Program-made: the position numbers and the translations under genes
Shown here: positions 6,478-14,450 of the stretch, one piece after another
How the letters are laid out: every line of letters starts with the position of its first letter
Position numbering within the stretch: the stretch's first letter is position 1
The notes under the pieces: generated by a model
Seen by the model: only the letters and a program-made list of their open reading frames with translations
Told to the model about the DNA's origin: nothing
Databases searched by the model: none
Assembly: GCA_946481205.1 (NCBI GenBank)
Contig: CAMLNB010000074.1
Location: 1 to 14,655, forward strand
Direction: 5' to 3'
From: an uncultured Kangiella sp.
Lineage (GTDB): Bacteria > Pseudomonadota > Gammaproteobacteria > Enterobacterales > DSM-103792
DNA length: 14,655 bases

Positions 6478-6511
6478 CTGTCATATTTCTTTCATATGCC
6501 GCGCATAGCAT
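6478..6511 (+). promoter_or_regulatory. PHO box and -10 of the pstCAB-phoU-phoBR operon
   Basis: CTGTCAT (6478-6484), ATTT, CTTTCAT (6489-6495) is a near-perfect PhoB box on an 11-bp pitch. Ten nt later comes TAGCAT (6506-6511), the same -10 hexamer at the same spacing as in the porin 1 promoter. A poorer half-site, CTGTAAC (6466-6472), precedes it by 12 bp. Transcription would start near 6518, giving a leader of about 33 nt before pstC. Confidence 0.88.
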
Positions 6512-6550
6512 GGCGGCACTGAAAAAAGCCCTCTTATAGAGAAGCGACTG

Positions 6551-8821
6551 ATGAATACCGTTGATGTGCGTCAGAGTGTCCGGGCGCTGCTGGATGCCCA
6601 GACCGCCAGCGGCCGCCACACGGTCCGCACCGTCAAGGACAAGCTGGCCCGCTACGCCATCGCCCTCGGCGGCTGGCTGGTGATCGCGGCCGTTCTGCTG
6701 ATCTTCTTCTACCTGCTGTCGGTCGTGTATCCGGTGTTCGGCTCGGCCGAAATGCACCGCCATGACAGCCACGACGGCCGCTTGCCGGTCAGCTCGGTGC
6801 TGATGCGGATGGACGAATACGGCGAGCTATCGACCCATATCGGCAGTGACGGCCAGATCCGCGTGCTGCGCAATGCCACGGGCGAGTCGGTGCTGGAACA
6901 GCCGCTGCCGCTGCCGGCTGGCGTCACCGTCACCAGCGCCAGCGAAATCAATGCCTCGGCCGGTTTGCTGGCCATTGGCCTGAGCAACGGCCAGGCGCTG
7001 TTGCTGACCTATTCCTACACAACGCAGTACAACGAGAACAACCAACGTCAGCTGACGCCGGTCATTGCCTGGCCGTTCGGTGAGACACCGCTGAGCCTGA
7101 TCAGCGATGGCCGCGCCATTACCCGCATGGCCGCCGCTGGTGATGAAGAAGCGTTTGTGCTGGCGGCGCAAGTGGCCGATCAGGAACTGGTGATCAGCAA
7201 GTACGAAAGCGAAACCTCGATGCTGGATGACAGCGTGACGCTGGAATTGCAGCAGCAGGAATCCTTGCACACCGAAACGGCAACCCGCTTTGTTCTGATC
7301 GATGGTGACGGCCAGTGGCTTTACGCTGGTGCCGAAGACGGCGCCGTTGAAGCCTGGGATCTGCGTGGCGAAGCTGCCCGCCGGGTCGAGCGCTTGCATG
7401 TGGTTGCTGCCGGTCGTCAGCTGACCGAGCTGAAATTCCTGATGGGCAGCATCAGCCTGCTCGCCGGTGACAGCAGCGGCCAGATCAGCCAATGGTTCCG
7501 CCTGCGTGACGAGCACAATGAATTTCGCTTGCGGCCGGTCCGGCAATTCCAGCTGGCTGATGCTCCGATCAAATTGATCGCCGTCGAGCCGCGCCGCAAA
7601 GGCTTCTACGCCGTGGATGCTAATGGCGAACTGGCCATTTTCTATTCCACCTCGCACCGCAAAGTGCTGACCGAAACGCTGGCCACCGCGCCGAGCAAAA
7701 TGGCGCTCAATGCCAACGCCACCGAGTTGGTCTTGTTGAATCAGGACGGCAGCTTTGCCCGTTACCATGTCGACAACGAGCACCCGGACATTTCCTGGGC
7801 CGCGCTCTGGGAAGAAGTCTGGTACGAAAGCTACGAGCAGCCGAGTTACACCTGGCAGTCGTCATCGGGTACCGACGAATTTGAACCGAAGTTCAGTCTG
7901 ATGCCGCTGGCATTCGGCACGCTCAAAGCGGCGTTCTACGCCATGTTGTTTGCGCTGCCGATCGGTATCTGCGCCGCCATTTACACCGCCTATTTCATGG
8001 CGCCGGCCATGCGGCAAACGGTCAAACCGATTGTTGAAATCATGGCGGCATTGCCGTCGGTGATTCTCGGCTTCATTGCCGGCCTGTGGTTGGCACCGGT
8101 CGCGGAGGCCAATCTCGCTGGCATATTCACCTTGCTGATGCTGATGCCGCTGGTGTTCATCGGTTTTGGCTGGCTCTGGCACCACGCGCCGATCGTCGTG
8201 CGTGAAAAAGTGCCGGAAGGTTGGCAAGCCGCGCTGCTGGTGCCGGTGATCGTGATCGCGGGCTGGGGCTTGTTGGCGCTCGGCGGCGGTCTCGAAGCCA
8301 CGCTGTTTGATGGCGATTTCCGTCATCACCTGACTCATGCCTGGGGTATCGATTTTGAACAGCGCAACGCGCTGATCGTCGGCATCGCGATGGGCTTCGC
8401 GGTGATCCCAAGCGTGTTCTCCATTGCTGAAGACGCCATTTTCGGCGTGCCGAAATCGCTGACCAACGGTTCGCTGGCACTCGGTGCCTCGCCGTGGCAA
8501 ACGATGGTGCGCGTGGTGCTGCCGACTGCCAGCCCCGGCATTTTCTCGGCGGTGATGATCGGCCTCGGTCGCGCCGTCGGTGAAACCATGATTGTGCTGA
8601 TGGCCACCGGCAACACCCCGGTCATGGAAGCCAATATTTTCGAAGGTCTGCGGACACTGTCGGCCAATATCGCGGTGGAAATGCCAGAAGCCGAAGTGGG
8701 CGGCTCGCATTACCGCATCCTGTTCCTGTCGGCGCTGGTGCTGTTCCTGTTCACGCTGGTGTTCAACACCGTGGCGGAAGTGGTGCGGCAGCGGTTGCGG
8801 CGCAAATATGGTTCGCTGTAA
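6551..8821 (+). CDS. pstC: Phosphate ABC transporter permease PstC, long form with periplasmic propeller-like domain
   Basis: PstC is one of the two inner-membrane subunits of the high-affinity phosphate importer PstSCAB. This 756-residue form has a cytoplasmic N terminus, TM1 at about 36-60, a periplasmic domain of about 370 residues, then the permease core (about 448-756). The core holds the EAA-loop that contacts PstB, starting EDAIFGVPKSLTNGSLALGA (about 627-646) and ending in VVLP. The insertion shows repeated blade-like strands, such as GAEDGAVEAWDL (260-271) and LLAGDSSGQISQWF (303-316), plus SDGQIRVL, LSNGQALLL, DANGELAIFY and NQDGSFARYHV. These suggest a WD40/PQQ-like beta-propeller. 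Short PstC proteins are about 320 residues; long forms are known in other gammaproteobacteria. ATG 6551 has AGAGAAG 6 nt upstream. It is the first gene of the PHO-box operon. Confidence 0.93.
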   Translation: MNTVDVRQSVRALLDAQTASGRHTVRTVKDKLARYAIALGGWLVIAAVLLIFFYLLSVVYPVFGSAEMHRHDSHDGRLPVSSVLMRMDEYGELSTHIGSDGQIRVLRNATGESVLEQPLPLPAGVTVTSASEINASAGLLAIGLSNGQALLLTYSYTTQYNENNQRQLTPVIAWPFGETPLSLISDGRAITRMAAAGDEEAFVLAAQVADQELVISKYESETSMLDDSVTLELQQQESLHTETATRFVLIDGDGQWLYAGAEDGAVEAWDLRGEAARRVERLHVVAAGRQLTELKFLMGSISLLAGDSSGQISQWFRLRDEHNEFRLRPVRQFQLADAPIKLIAVEPRRKGFYAVDANGELAIFYSTSHRKVLTETLATAPSKMALNANATELVLLNQDGSFARYHVDNEHPDISWAALWEEVWYESYEQPSYTWQSSSGTDEFEPKFSLMPLAFGTLKAAFYAMLFALPIGICAAIYTAYFMAPAMRQTVKPIVEIMAALPSVILGFIAGLWLAPVAEANLAGIFTLLMLMPLVFIGFGWLWHHAPIVVREKVPEGWQAALLVPVIVIAGWGLLALGGGLEATLFDGDFRHHLTHAWGIDFEQRNALIVGIAMGFAVIPSVFSIAEDAIFGVPKSLTNGSLALGASPWQTMVRVVLPTASPGIFSAVMIGLGRAVGETMIVLMATGNTPVMEANIFEGLRTLSANIAVEMPEAEVGGSHYRILFLSALVLFLFTLVFNTVAEVVRQRLRRKYGSL

Positions 8822-8833
8822 GGAAGAATTGCG

Positions 8834-10447
8834 ATGAGAGAACCTTTCTTCAAAAGCGGCGAGCACTGGGTCTGGCTCAACGCCGGCGGCATTGCGGTCG
8901 CGCTGGTCATGGTCATCGGCTTGTTGTTGCTGATCGCCGTCAACGGCATGAGCCATTTCTGGCCACGCGATATCGTCCAGATGCAAGTGCAGCAGGGCGA
9001 GGGCAAAGAGCTGGTGCTGGGCGAGCTGGTCGATGACGCGGTTGCGATCATCGAAGGCGAGAAAGTCCCGCAGACGCTGGTGCGCGTTGGTAACCGTGAT
9101 GTGTACGGCCAGGATTTCCGCTGGCTCAGCGATGTCACCATCAGCGAGCCGCAACTGCCGGCCGAAGCGGTCGCGATTGAACGCTTTGAATGGGGCAATT
9201 TCTACGGCTTTGTCGATGGCGTGATTGAAGGCGACACGCCGGTCAACACCGACAACCTGATGGCAGACGTGGCCACGCGATTGGCCCGTGCCGAGCAATT
9301 GCACGCCCGCATTGCCGACCTGGAGCGCGACACCGTTGGCGATATCAACTTCGCGCTGGAAAAGCTGCGGCTGGAAAAACGCGGCTTTGAATTGCGCGGC
9401 GGCGGCAGTGCCACCCGGCTGGCCGAAATCGATGCTGAAGTGGCTGCGCTGAACAGCCAGTTCGAAAGCCTGCAGAACGAACTCAGCGGCCTGTATCAGG
9501 AACTGAACCGTGACAAGCTGCAGCTGAAGCTGGTCAGTGGCGACAGCCGCGAATTGCCGTTCGCCAAAATCGTCCGGATCTATCAGCCGAACAAAATGGG
9601 CCTGCTCGACAAGCTCGGTCATTACGGCAGCAAGGTCTGGGAATTCCTGAGCGCGCAACCGCGCGAATCGAACACCGAAGGTGGTGTATTCCCAGCGATT
9701 TTCGGCACCGTGATCATGGTGCTGCTGATGTCGGTCATTGTGACGCCGTTTGGTGTGGTCGCCGCGGTGTACCTGAGCGAGTACGCCAAGCAAGGTCCGG
9801 TGGTGCGCGCGATTCGCATCGCCGTCAACAACCTCGCTGGCGTGCCGTCAGTGGTGTACGGCGTGTTCGGTCTCGGCTTCTTTGTTTACTTCCTTGGCGG
9901 CAGCATCGACAACGCGTTTTTTGAAGAAGCCAAACCGGCACCGACTTTCGGTACCTCCGGTTTGCTGTGGGCCTCGCTGACGCTGGCGCTGCTGACCTTG
10001 CCGGTGGTGATCGTCTCGACCGAAGAAGGTTTGTCGCGGATTCCGAAAGCGATTCGCGAAGGTTCGCTGGCGCTGGGTGCCACCAAAATCGAAACGCTTT
10101 GGCGCACGGTGTTGCCGATGGCCAGTCCAGCAATGATGACCGGCCTGATTCTCGCGGTCGCGCGGGCTGCGGGTGAAGTGGCGCCGCTGATGCTGGTTGG
10201 TGTGGTCAAACTGGCGCCGACGCTGCCAGTGGATCTGAACGCCCCGTTCCTCCACCTGGAACGCAAATTCATGCACCTTGGCTTCCATATTTACGACGTC
10301 GGCTTCCAAAGCCCGAACGTCGAAGCGGCGCGGCCTTTGGTGTACGCCTCGGCGTTGCTGCTGGTGGTGGTGACAGTGCTGCTGAATATCGCGGCCATCA
10401 AGATCCGGAACCGGCTGCGGGAAAAATACAAGGCGCTGGAACACTGA
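8834..10447 (+). CDS. pstA: Phosphate ABC transporter permease PstA, long form with coiled-coil insertion
   Basis: PstA is the second membrane subunit of the phosphate importer. This copy has 537 residues against about 300 in E. coli. TM1 is at about 18-36. A periplasmic segment of about 245 residues follows, in which about 143-233 is rich in heptad-like Leu/Ala/Glu (EQLHARIADLERD, AEVAALNSQFESLQNELSGL), predicting a coiled coil. The permease core starts near 285 (VFPAIFGTVIMVLLMSVIVTPFG) and has the EAA-loop beginning EEGLSRIPKAIREGSLALGA (397-416) and ending in TVLP. The tail is LREKYKALEH. ATG 8834 lies 12 nt after the pstC stop, with AAGGAAG overlapping that stop codon, so translation is likely coupled. 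The extension pairs with the one in PstC. Confidence 0.93.
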   Translation: MREPFFKSGEHWVWLNAGGIAVALVMVIGLLLLIAVNGMSHFWPRDIVQMQVQQGEGKELVLGELVDDAVAIIEGEKVPQTLVRVGNRDVYGQDFRWLSDVTISEPQLPAEAVAIERFEWGNFYGFVDGVIEGDTPVNTDNLMADVATRLARAEQLHARIADLERDTVGDINFALEKLRLEKRGFELRGGGSATRLAEIDAEVAALNSQFESLQNELSGLYQELNRDKLQLKLVSGDSRELPFAKIVRIYQPNKMGLLDKLGHYGSKVWEFLSAQPRESNTEGGVFPAIFGTVIMVLLMSVIVTPFGVVAAVYLSEYAKQGPVVRAIRIAVNNLAGVPSVVYGVFGLGFFVYFLGGSIDNAFFEEAKPAPTFGTSGLLWASLTLALLTLPVVIVSTEEGLSRIPKAIREGSLALGATKIETLWRTVLPMASPAMMTGLILAVARAAGEVAPLMLVGVVKLAPTLPVDLNAPFLHLERKFMHLGFHIYDVGFQSPNVEAARPLVYASALLLVVVTVLLNIAAIKIRNRLREKYKALEH

Positions 10448-10489
10448 TTCCCGCATTGAATGTTGAATGATTGCCTGATTGACCGACCA

Positions 10490-10510
10490 GCGCGCCAATG
10501 CGCGCGGGAG
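10490..10510 (+). promoter_or_regulatory. GC hairpin next to the pstB ribosome binding site
   Basis: GCGCGC (10490-10495) and GCGCGC (10500-10505) can pair around a CAAT loop. The ribosome binding site GGGAG (10506-10510) begins at the base of this stem, 6 nt before the ATG at 10517. The hairpin could influence pstB translation or mRNA processing between pstA and pstB; this is inferred from position only. Confidence 0.4.
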
Positions 10511-10516
10511 AATGAA

Positions 10517-11350
10517 ATGAACGATATGAGCAAGAGCCACGAAATTGATGTCAGCGGTGTCCGTGGTGTGCGTGAGCGTCGCCGGCTCGAAGACGAGAAG
10601 ATCGCGATCAATGTTCGTGATCTGAAACTGTTCTACGGTGACAAGCCGGCGTTGAAAGGCATCAACCTGCCCATCGCCGAGAAGCGGGTAACGGCGTTCA
10701 TCGGTCCGTCGGGCTGTGGCAAATCAACGCTGCTGCGCTGCTTCAACCGGATGAACGATCTGGTGGACGGTGTCCGTATCGAAGGCCAGCTGGAAATCGG
10801 CGGCAAGAATATTTATGCCAAAGACGTCAACGTCGCCGAGCTGCGTCGCAATGTCGGCATGGTGTTCCAGAAGCCGAACCCGTTCCCGAAATCGATTTAC
10901 GAGAACGTCGCTTACGGTCTGCGTCTGCAGGGCATCAACAAGCGCCGCGTGCTCGATGAAGTGGTCGAATGGGCACTCAAAGGCGCCGCGCTGTGGGATG
11001 AAGTCAAAGACCGTCTGCATGACAATGCGCTCGGTCTGTCCGGTGGTCAGCAACAGCGTCTGGTCATTGCCCGGGCCATTGCTGTGCAACCACAAGTGCT
11101 GCTGCTCGATGAGCCGGCGTCGGCGCTGGACCCGATCTCGACGCTGAAAATCGAAGAGCTGATCAACGAGCTGAAGCACGACTACACCATCGTGATCGTC
11201 ACGCACAACATGCAGCAGGCCGCGCGGGTCTCGGATTACACCGCGTTCATGTTCCTGGGCGATATGGTCGAGTACGCCGACACCGACACCATTTTTACCA
11301 ACCCGCAGCAGAAGCAAACCGAAGACTACATTACCGGCCGCTACGGCTAA
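10517..11350 (+). CDS. pstB: Phosphate ABC transporter ATP-binding protein PstB
   Basis: PstB is the cytoplasmic ATPase of the phosphate importer. The 277-residue protein has a complete ABC domain: Walker [10 protein letters not shown] (63-71), Q-loop VFQKPNPFP (Q118), signature LSGGQQQRL (174-182), Walker [14 protein letters not shown] (D198, E199) and switch His230 in [13 protein letters not shown]. The [16 protein letters not shown] block and the closing [16 protein letters not shown] are characteristic of PstB rather than other ABC ATPases. An upstream in-frame ATG at 10460 exists, but 10517 (MNDMSKSHE) has GGGAG 6 nt ahead and gives a length close to the E. coli protein, so it is preferred. 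It follows pstA by 69 nt and precedes phoU by 113 nt on the same strand. Confidence 0.96.
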   Translation: MNDMSKSHEIDVSGVRGVRERRRLEDEKIAINVRDLKLFYGDKPALKGINLPIAEKRVTAFIGPSGCGKSTLLRCFNRMNDLVDGVRIEGQLEIGGKNIYAKDVNVAELRRNVGMVFQKPNPFPKSIYENVAYGLRLQGINKRRVLDEVVEWALKGAALWDEVKDRLHDNALGLSGGQQQRLVIARAIAVQPQVLLLDEPASALDPISTLKIEELINELKHDYTIVIVTHNMQQAARVSDYTAFMFLGDMVEYADTDTIFTNPQQKQTEDYITGRYG

Positions 11351-11414
11351 CCGAAGCGAACGAGAACCGCCCAGCATGAGCGTTATCGCTGCGGCAGATT
11401 GAATCGAAACCCGC

Positions 11415-11433
11415 CAATCGCAGATCGCGATTG
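11415..11433 (+). repeat. Small inverted repeat between pstB and phoU
   Basis: CAATCGC (11415-11421) and GCGATTG (11427-11433) form a 7-bp stem around the loop AGATC, with no U-tract. It lies in the 113-nt gap between pstB and phoU. It could affect the relative mRNA stability of the transporter and regulatory genes, but it has no terminator character. Confidence 0.35.
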
Positions 11434-11463
11434 ACAGTGCAAACCAGAGTGGGGAGCCAAAGA

Positions 11464-12183
11464 ATGGAAAGCGGTCACGTAACCCAGCATATCTCGCGCC
11501 AGTTCAATGAAGAGCTGGAAAACGTTCGTCAGCGCGTGCTGGCAATGGGCGGTCTGGTCGAGGAACAAATCGGCGCGGCACTTGAGGCGCTGGTCAATTT
11601 TGATGTCGAAGGCGCGCAGGCGGTGATTCGCCGTGATGAGCAGGTCGACAAATTCGAAGTCGATATCGACGATCAGTGCACCAAGATCCTGGCCAAGCGG
11701 CAACCTGCGGCCGGCGATCTGCGCTTGATTGTCGCGATTCTGAAAACCATTACCGATCTGGAGCGAATCGGCGACGAAGCCGAGAAAATCGCCCGGATGT
11801 CGCTGCACATCGCTGAGACCAGCGACCCGAGTCGGCCTGTAAAACAGCACTATGGTGCGGTCAATCATCTCGGTCAGCATGTCAAAAACATGCTGCACCT
11901 GACCCTGGATGCGTTCGCGCGCATGGATACCTCGGCAGCGATTCAAACTGCCAAGGACGAGCGCCAGTCTGATGACGAATACAACGCCATCTCGCGCCAG
12001 ATCCTGACGTACATGCTCGAAAACCCGCGCAACATTTCCCCGGGTCTGGATGTGATGTGGTCGGCCCGTGCGCTGGAGCGGATTGGCGATCACGCGCGCA
12101 ACATCTGTGAATACGTGGTCTACCTGGTGGAAGGCAAGGATGTCCGGCACACCGATCTGACCAAGACCGATGGCGGCCACTGA
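11464..12183 (+). CDS. phoU: Phosphate signalling complex protein PhoU
   Basis: PhoU links the Pst transporter to PhoR and represses the Pho response when phosphate is plentiful. The 239-residue protein has the two PhoU helical-bundle repeats, each carrying the acidic metal-binding signature: DEQVDKFEVDIDDQC (about 58-72) and LERIGDEAEKIA (about 100) in the first half, and ALERIGDHARNICEYVVYLVEG (about 205-226) in the second. The length equals that of E. coli PhoU (about 241). The frame opens at TTG 11431, but ATG 11464 is preceded by GGGGAG at 7 nt, and MESGHVTQHIS matches a typical PhoU beginning, including the T-x-H-I-S-x-x-F-N-x-E-L pattern. It sits between pstB and phoB in the same direction, so transporter and sensor genes are joined in one presumed transcript. 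Confidence 0.95.
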   Translation: MESGHVTQHISRQFNEELENVRQRVLAMGGLVEEQIGAALEALVNFDVEGAQAVIRRDEQVDKFEVDIDDQCTKILAKRQPAAGDLRLIVAILKTITDLERIGDEAEKIARMSLHIAETSDPSRPVKQHYGAVNHLGQHVKNMLHLTLDAFARMDTSAAIQTAKDERQSDDEYNAISRQILTYMLENPRNISPGLDVMWSARALERIGDHARNICEYVVYLVEGKDVRHTDLTKTDGGH

Positions 12184-12239
12184 GCCATTCGGCTGATTGA
12201 CGAACGATCTGACTGAGCAAAGAGAAAGCGACAGACGTC

Positions 12240-12935
12240 ATGACTGCAAAATTGCTGGTAGTGGAAGATGAGCGCGACATTCGCGACATGCTGCTGTTTG
12301 CGCTGGAAGAAGCCGGCTTTCAGGTCACCGATGCCGGCACCGCCGAGCGGGCGCTGTCGCTGCTGACCGAAGGCTACAAACCGGATTTGTTCCTGGTGGA
12401 TTGGATGTTGCCTGGCGCCAGCGGCGTTGAGTTGGCGCGCCGGATCAAGCAGAAACCGGAACTGCAGGACACGCCGCTGATTCTGTTGACCGCCCGTGGT
12501 GAAGAAGATGACCGGGTACGTGGCCTCGAAGCGGGCGCCGATGATTACGTGGTCAAACCGTTTTCGCCACGCGAACTGATTGCCCGCATTCGCGCCGTGC
12601 TGCGTCGTGCCGGCACCGGTGTCAGCACCGAAGCGGCGATCGAAATCGGTGGCATCCGGTTGGATACCGCCAGCCACCGGGTCACGGTCAGAGGCGAAAC
12701 GGTCAAGCTCGGTCCGACCGAATACAAAATCCTGTTGTTCTTCATGGAGCATCCGGAGCGGGTGTTCTCACGCACGCAAATGCTGGATGCAGTCTGGGGC
12801 CATCAGGTGGTGGTCGAAGAACGCACCATTGACGTGCACATGCGCCGCCTGCGCAAAGCGCTGGAGCCGTTCGGCGTTGAAGAATACGTGCAGACCGTGC
12901 GTGGTTCCGGGTACCGGTTTTCCCACCGCATTTGA
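12240..12935 (+). CDS. phoB: Phosphate regulon response regulator PhoB
   Basis: PhoB is the OmpR-type transcription activator of the Pho regulon. The 231-residue protein has an N-terminal receiver domain with the acidic pocket E9/D10, phospho-acceptor D54 in LVDWMLPG, T84 in LLTARGEE and K106 in VVKPFSPREL. A C-terminal winged-helix domain (about 135-229) contains EYKILLFFMEHPERVFSR and the recognition region RTIDVHMRRLRKAL, ending in TVRGSGYRFS. The WMLPG, KPFSPRELIAR and GPTEY features are closer to PhoB than to OmpR. It follows phoU by 56 nt without a visible PHO box or terminator, so it is probably transcribed from the pst promoter and thus autoregulated through PhoB. The ribosome binding site is weak (AGAGAAAG, about 11 nt upstream of the ATG). 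The PHO boxes found in the window are its expected targets. Confidence 0.95.
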   Translation: MTAKLLVVEDERDIRDMLLFALEEAGFQVTDAGTAERALSLLTEGYKPDLFLVDWMLPGASGVELARRIKQKPELQDTPLILLTARGEEDDRVRGLEAGADDYVVKPFSPRELIARIRAVLRRAGTGVSTEAAIEIGGIRLDTASHRVTVRGETVKLGPTEYKILLFFMEHPERVFSRTQMLDAVWGHQVVVEERTIDVHMRRLRKALEPFGVEEYVQTVRGSGYRFSHRI

Positions 12936-12962
12936 TGGCAAATTTGGGGATGTGCCTCTGAC

Positions 12963-14270
12963 ATGCAACGCTTTCAGCCGTGGCTGACAGAACTCTGGTT
13001 GATCGGTTCGCTGGTCTTTTTGATCTGGCTGCCGTTCAACTGGTTTGGCTATGGCAGCGAATGGTTGCTGTTTGCGCTGGCTGCCTATTTGGCTTGGCAC
13101 CTGTATCAGGTGCGCCAGTTCGTCATGTGGCTGAGCGAGTCGGCGCGCGCGGTGCCGGACAATGTGCCCGGTGTCTGGCACGAAATCTATCACCAGATTT
13201 ATCTGGCCCAGAAGCGTAGGCGCCGTACCAAGCGCCGGCTGACGCGCATCATTGCCGAATTTCGCGATTCAACCAATGCGCTGCATGACGCAGCGGTGGC
13301 GCTCGGGCGCTATGGCGAGATCATCTGGTTCAATCACGCGGCCCGTGATCTGCTGGGCTTGCACACGCCACAGGATGTCGGCCAGCGCATCTCCAACTTG
13401 CTGCGGCATCCGAAATTTGTCGAATTTGAAGCGCGCGGCGAGGCCGATGCGATCCTCGAAATTCCCTCGCCGGTCGATCCCAATCAGGCCTTGAGCTTTC
13501 AGCTGTTGCCGTACCGTGCCGGCCAGCGCTTGTTGATGGTGCGCGATGTCACCCGCGTGCAGAAGCTGGAACAGATGCGGCAGGACTTTGTCGCCAACGT
13601 CTCGCACGAGTTGCGCACGCCGATCACGGTGCTGATGGGCTATTTGGAAACGCTGGCCTCCGGCGGTGAAGAAAAGCTTGGCCGCTACGCCCGGCCGGTC
13701 AGCCAGATGCAACAGCAGGCGCTACGGATGCGGGCGATTGTCGATGATCTGCTGCTGCTGTCGCGGCTCGATACCGAACACAATCGTCTGAAGTTCGAGC
13801 CGGTGGATGTCGGCGCGATGGTGCGCACGCTGGCGGAAGATGCCAAGGTGTTGTCTGGCGCGCAGAAGCACCAGATCACGGTTGAGCTCGATGAGCAGCT
13901 GGGCCTGAACGCCGCACCAAAAGAATTGCAGAGCGCGTTCGGCAATCTGGTGGCCAATGCCGTTCGTTACACGCCGGCCGGTGGTCGGATCCAGATCCGC
14001 TGGAACCGTGACGGCGACGGTCGTGCGTGCTTTGAGGTGATCGATTCCGGTGTCGGCATCGAGCCGCAGCATTTGCCGCGGTTGACCGAGCGCTTCTACC
14101 GGGTCGATGCCGGCCGCTCGCGCGAAGTCGGTGGCACCGGCCTTGGCCTTGCCATCGTCAAGCATGTGCTGGAACGGCACGGCGCCAGCCTGCAAATCAG
14201 CAGCAAGGTTGGCGAGGGCAGCCGGTTTGCCTGCGTGTTCCCTGCCAGCGTGATTCGTCGCAACGGCTGA
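12963..14270 (+). CDS. phoR: Phosphate regulon sensor histidine kinase PhoR
   Basis: PhoR is the membrane sensor kinase and phosphatase that phosphorylates PhoB when phosphate is low. The 435-residue protein has two close N-terminal hydrophobic helices (about 11-30 and 33-50) with almost no periplasmic loop. A basic linker (KRRRRTKRR, 84-92) and a PAS domain (about 100-195, ending in LLMVRDVTRVQKLEQMRQDF) follow. The HisKA domain has phospho-acceptor His215 in SHELRTPITV. The ATPase domain has the N-box NLVANAVRYTP, the G1 box DSGVGI, the F-box RLTERFYRVD and the G2 box GTGLGLAIV. This layout, lacking a periplasmic sensor, matches PhoR and fits signalling through PhoU/Pst. It starts 27 nt after phoB. 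The ATG at 12963 is chosen by protein alignment to the family; the GGGGA upstream is 12 nt away, which is long. Confidence 0.95.
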   Translation: MQRFQPWLTELWLIGSLVFLIWLPFNWFGYGSEWLLFALAAYLAWHLYQVRQFVMWLSESARAVPDNVPGVWHEIYHQIYLAQKRRRRTKRRLTRIIAEFRDSTNALHDAAVALGRYGEIIWFNHAARDLLGLHTPQDVGQRISNLLRHPKFVEFEARGEADAILEIPSPVDPNQALSFQLLPYRAGQRLLMVRDVTRVQKLEQMRQDFVANVSHELRTPITVLMGYLETLASGGEEKLGRYARPVSQMQQQALRMRAIVDDLLLLSRLDTEHNRLKFEPVDVGAMVRTLAEDAKVLSGAQKHQITVELDEQLGLNAAPKELQSAFGNLVANAVRYTPAGGRIQIRWNRDGDGRACFEVIDSGVGIEPQHLPRLTERFYRVDAGRSREVGGTGLGLAIVKHVLERHGASLQISSKVGEGSRFACVFPASVIRRNG

Positions 14271-14328
14271 TTTCCTTTTCACGTTTTGCGCTACGCGCGC
14301 CGCACGGTTGTGACGGCGGCGCTCGTTG

Positions 14329-14408
14329 CTGTCATCGCGCCGTCATACCACGCTGTCATCAAATCGAAATCTTTCCGTCATCGTTCTGCAAGCCCTACCG
14401 CCCACAAT
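14329..14408 (+). promoter_or_regulatory. PHO-box array and -10 of pstS
   Basis: Half-sites CTGTCAT (14329), CCGTCAT (14340), CTGTCAT (14353), TCGAAAT (14364, poor), CCGTCAT (14375) and CTGCAAG (14386, poor) lie on an 11-bp pitch, except for one 13-bp step between the second and third. Ten nt after the last one comes CACAAT (14403-14408), which matches the -10 consensus at four of six positions. This is the same spacing as in the other two PHO promoters here. It gives pstS its own phosphate-controlled promoter, in addition to any read-through from phoR. Confidence 0.82.
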
Positions 14409-14438
14409 GCAGCCCGTAATCCCTACCGACCCATCTCC

Positions 14439-14444
14439 AAGGAG
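14439..14444 (+). promoter_or_regulatory. Ribosome binding site of pstS
   Basis: AAGGAG lies exactly 6 nt before the ATG at 14451. It is the strongest site of the plus-strand genes here, consistent with a need for abundant binding protein. Confidence 0.75.
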
Positions 14445-14450
14445 AGCTAC

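Noticed and set aside
7862..9793. 643-codon open frame on the minus strand opposite pstC and pstA
   Set aside because: It runs antisense to two clearly recognisable genes. Its protein is extremely rich in His, Gln, Arg and Asp with no domain, which is typical of the complement of GC-rich coding sequence.
11376..11402. Eight-codon ORF between pstB and phoU
   Set aside because: It has no ribosome binding site and is of chance length.
11431..11436. TTGACA, a perfect -35 hexamer ahead of phoU
   Set aside because: At 16-18 nt downstream the sequence is GC-rich (GGAGCC/GAGCCA/AGCCAA) with no -10-like hexamer. The site also lies inside the small inverted repeat.
12950..12961. Four-triplet ATG...TGA overlapping the region before phoR
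   Set aside because: It lies directly against the GGGG sequence with no room for ribosome spacing, and such short frames are common by chance.
14297..14322. 7-bp inverted repeat after phoR as a terminator
   Set aside because: GCGCCGC and GCGGCGC are separated by a 12-nt loop and are not followed by a U-run. It may be chance in GC-rich sequence, so read-through into pstS remains possible.
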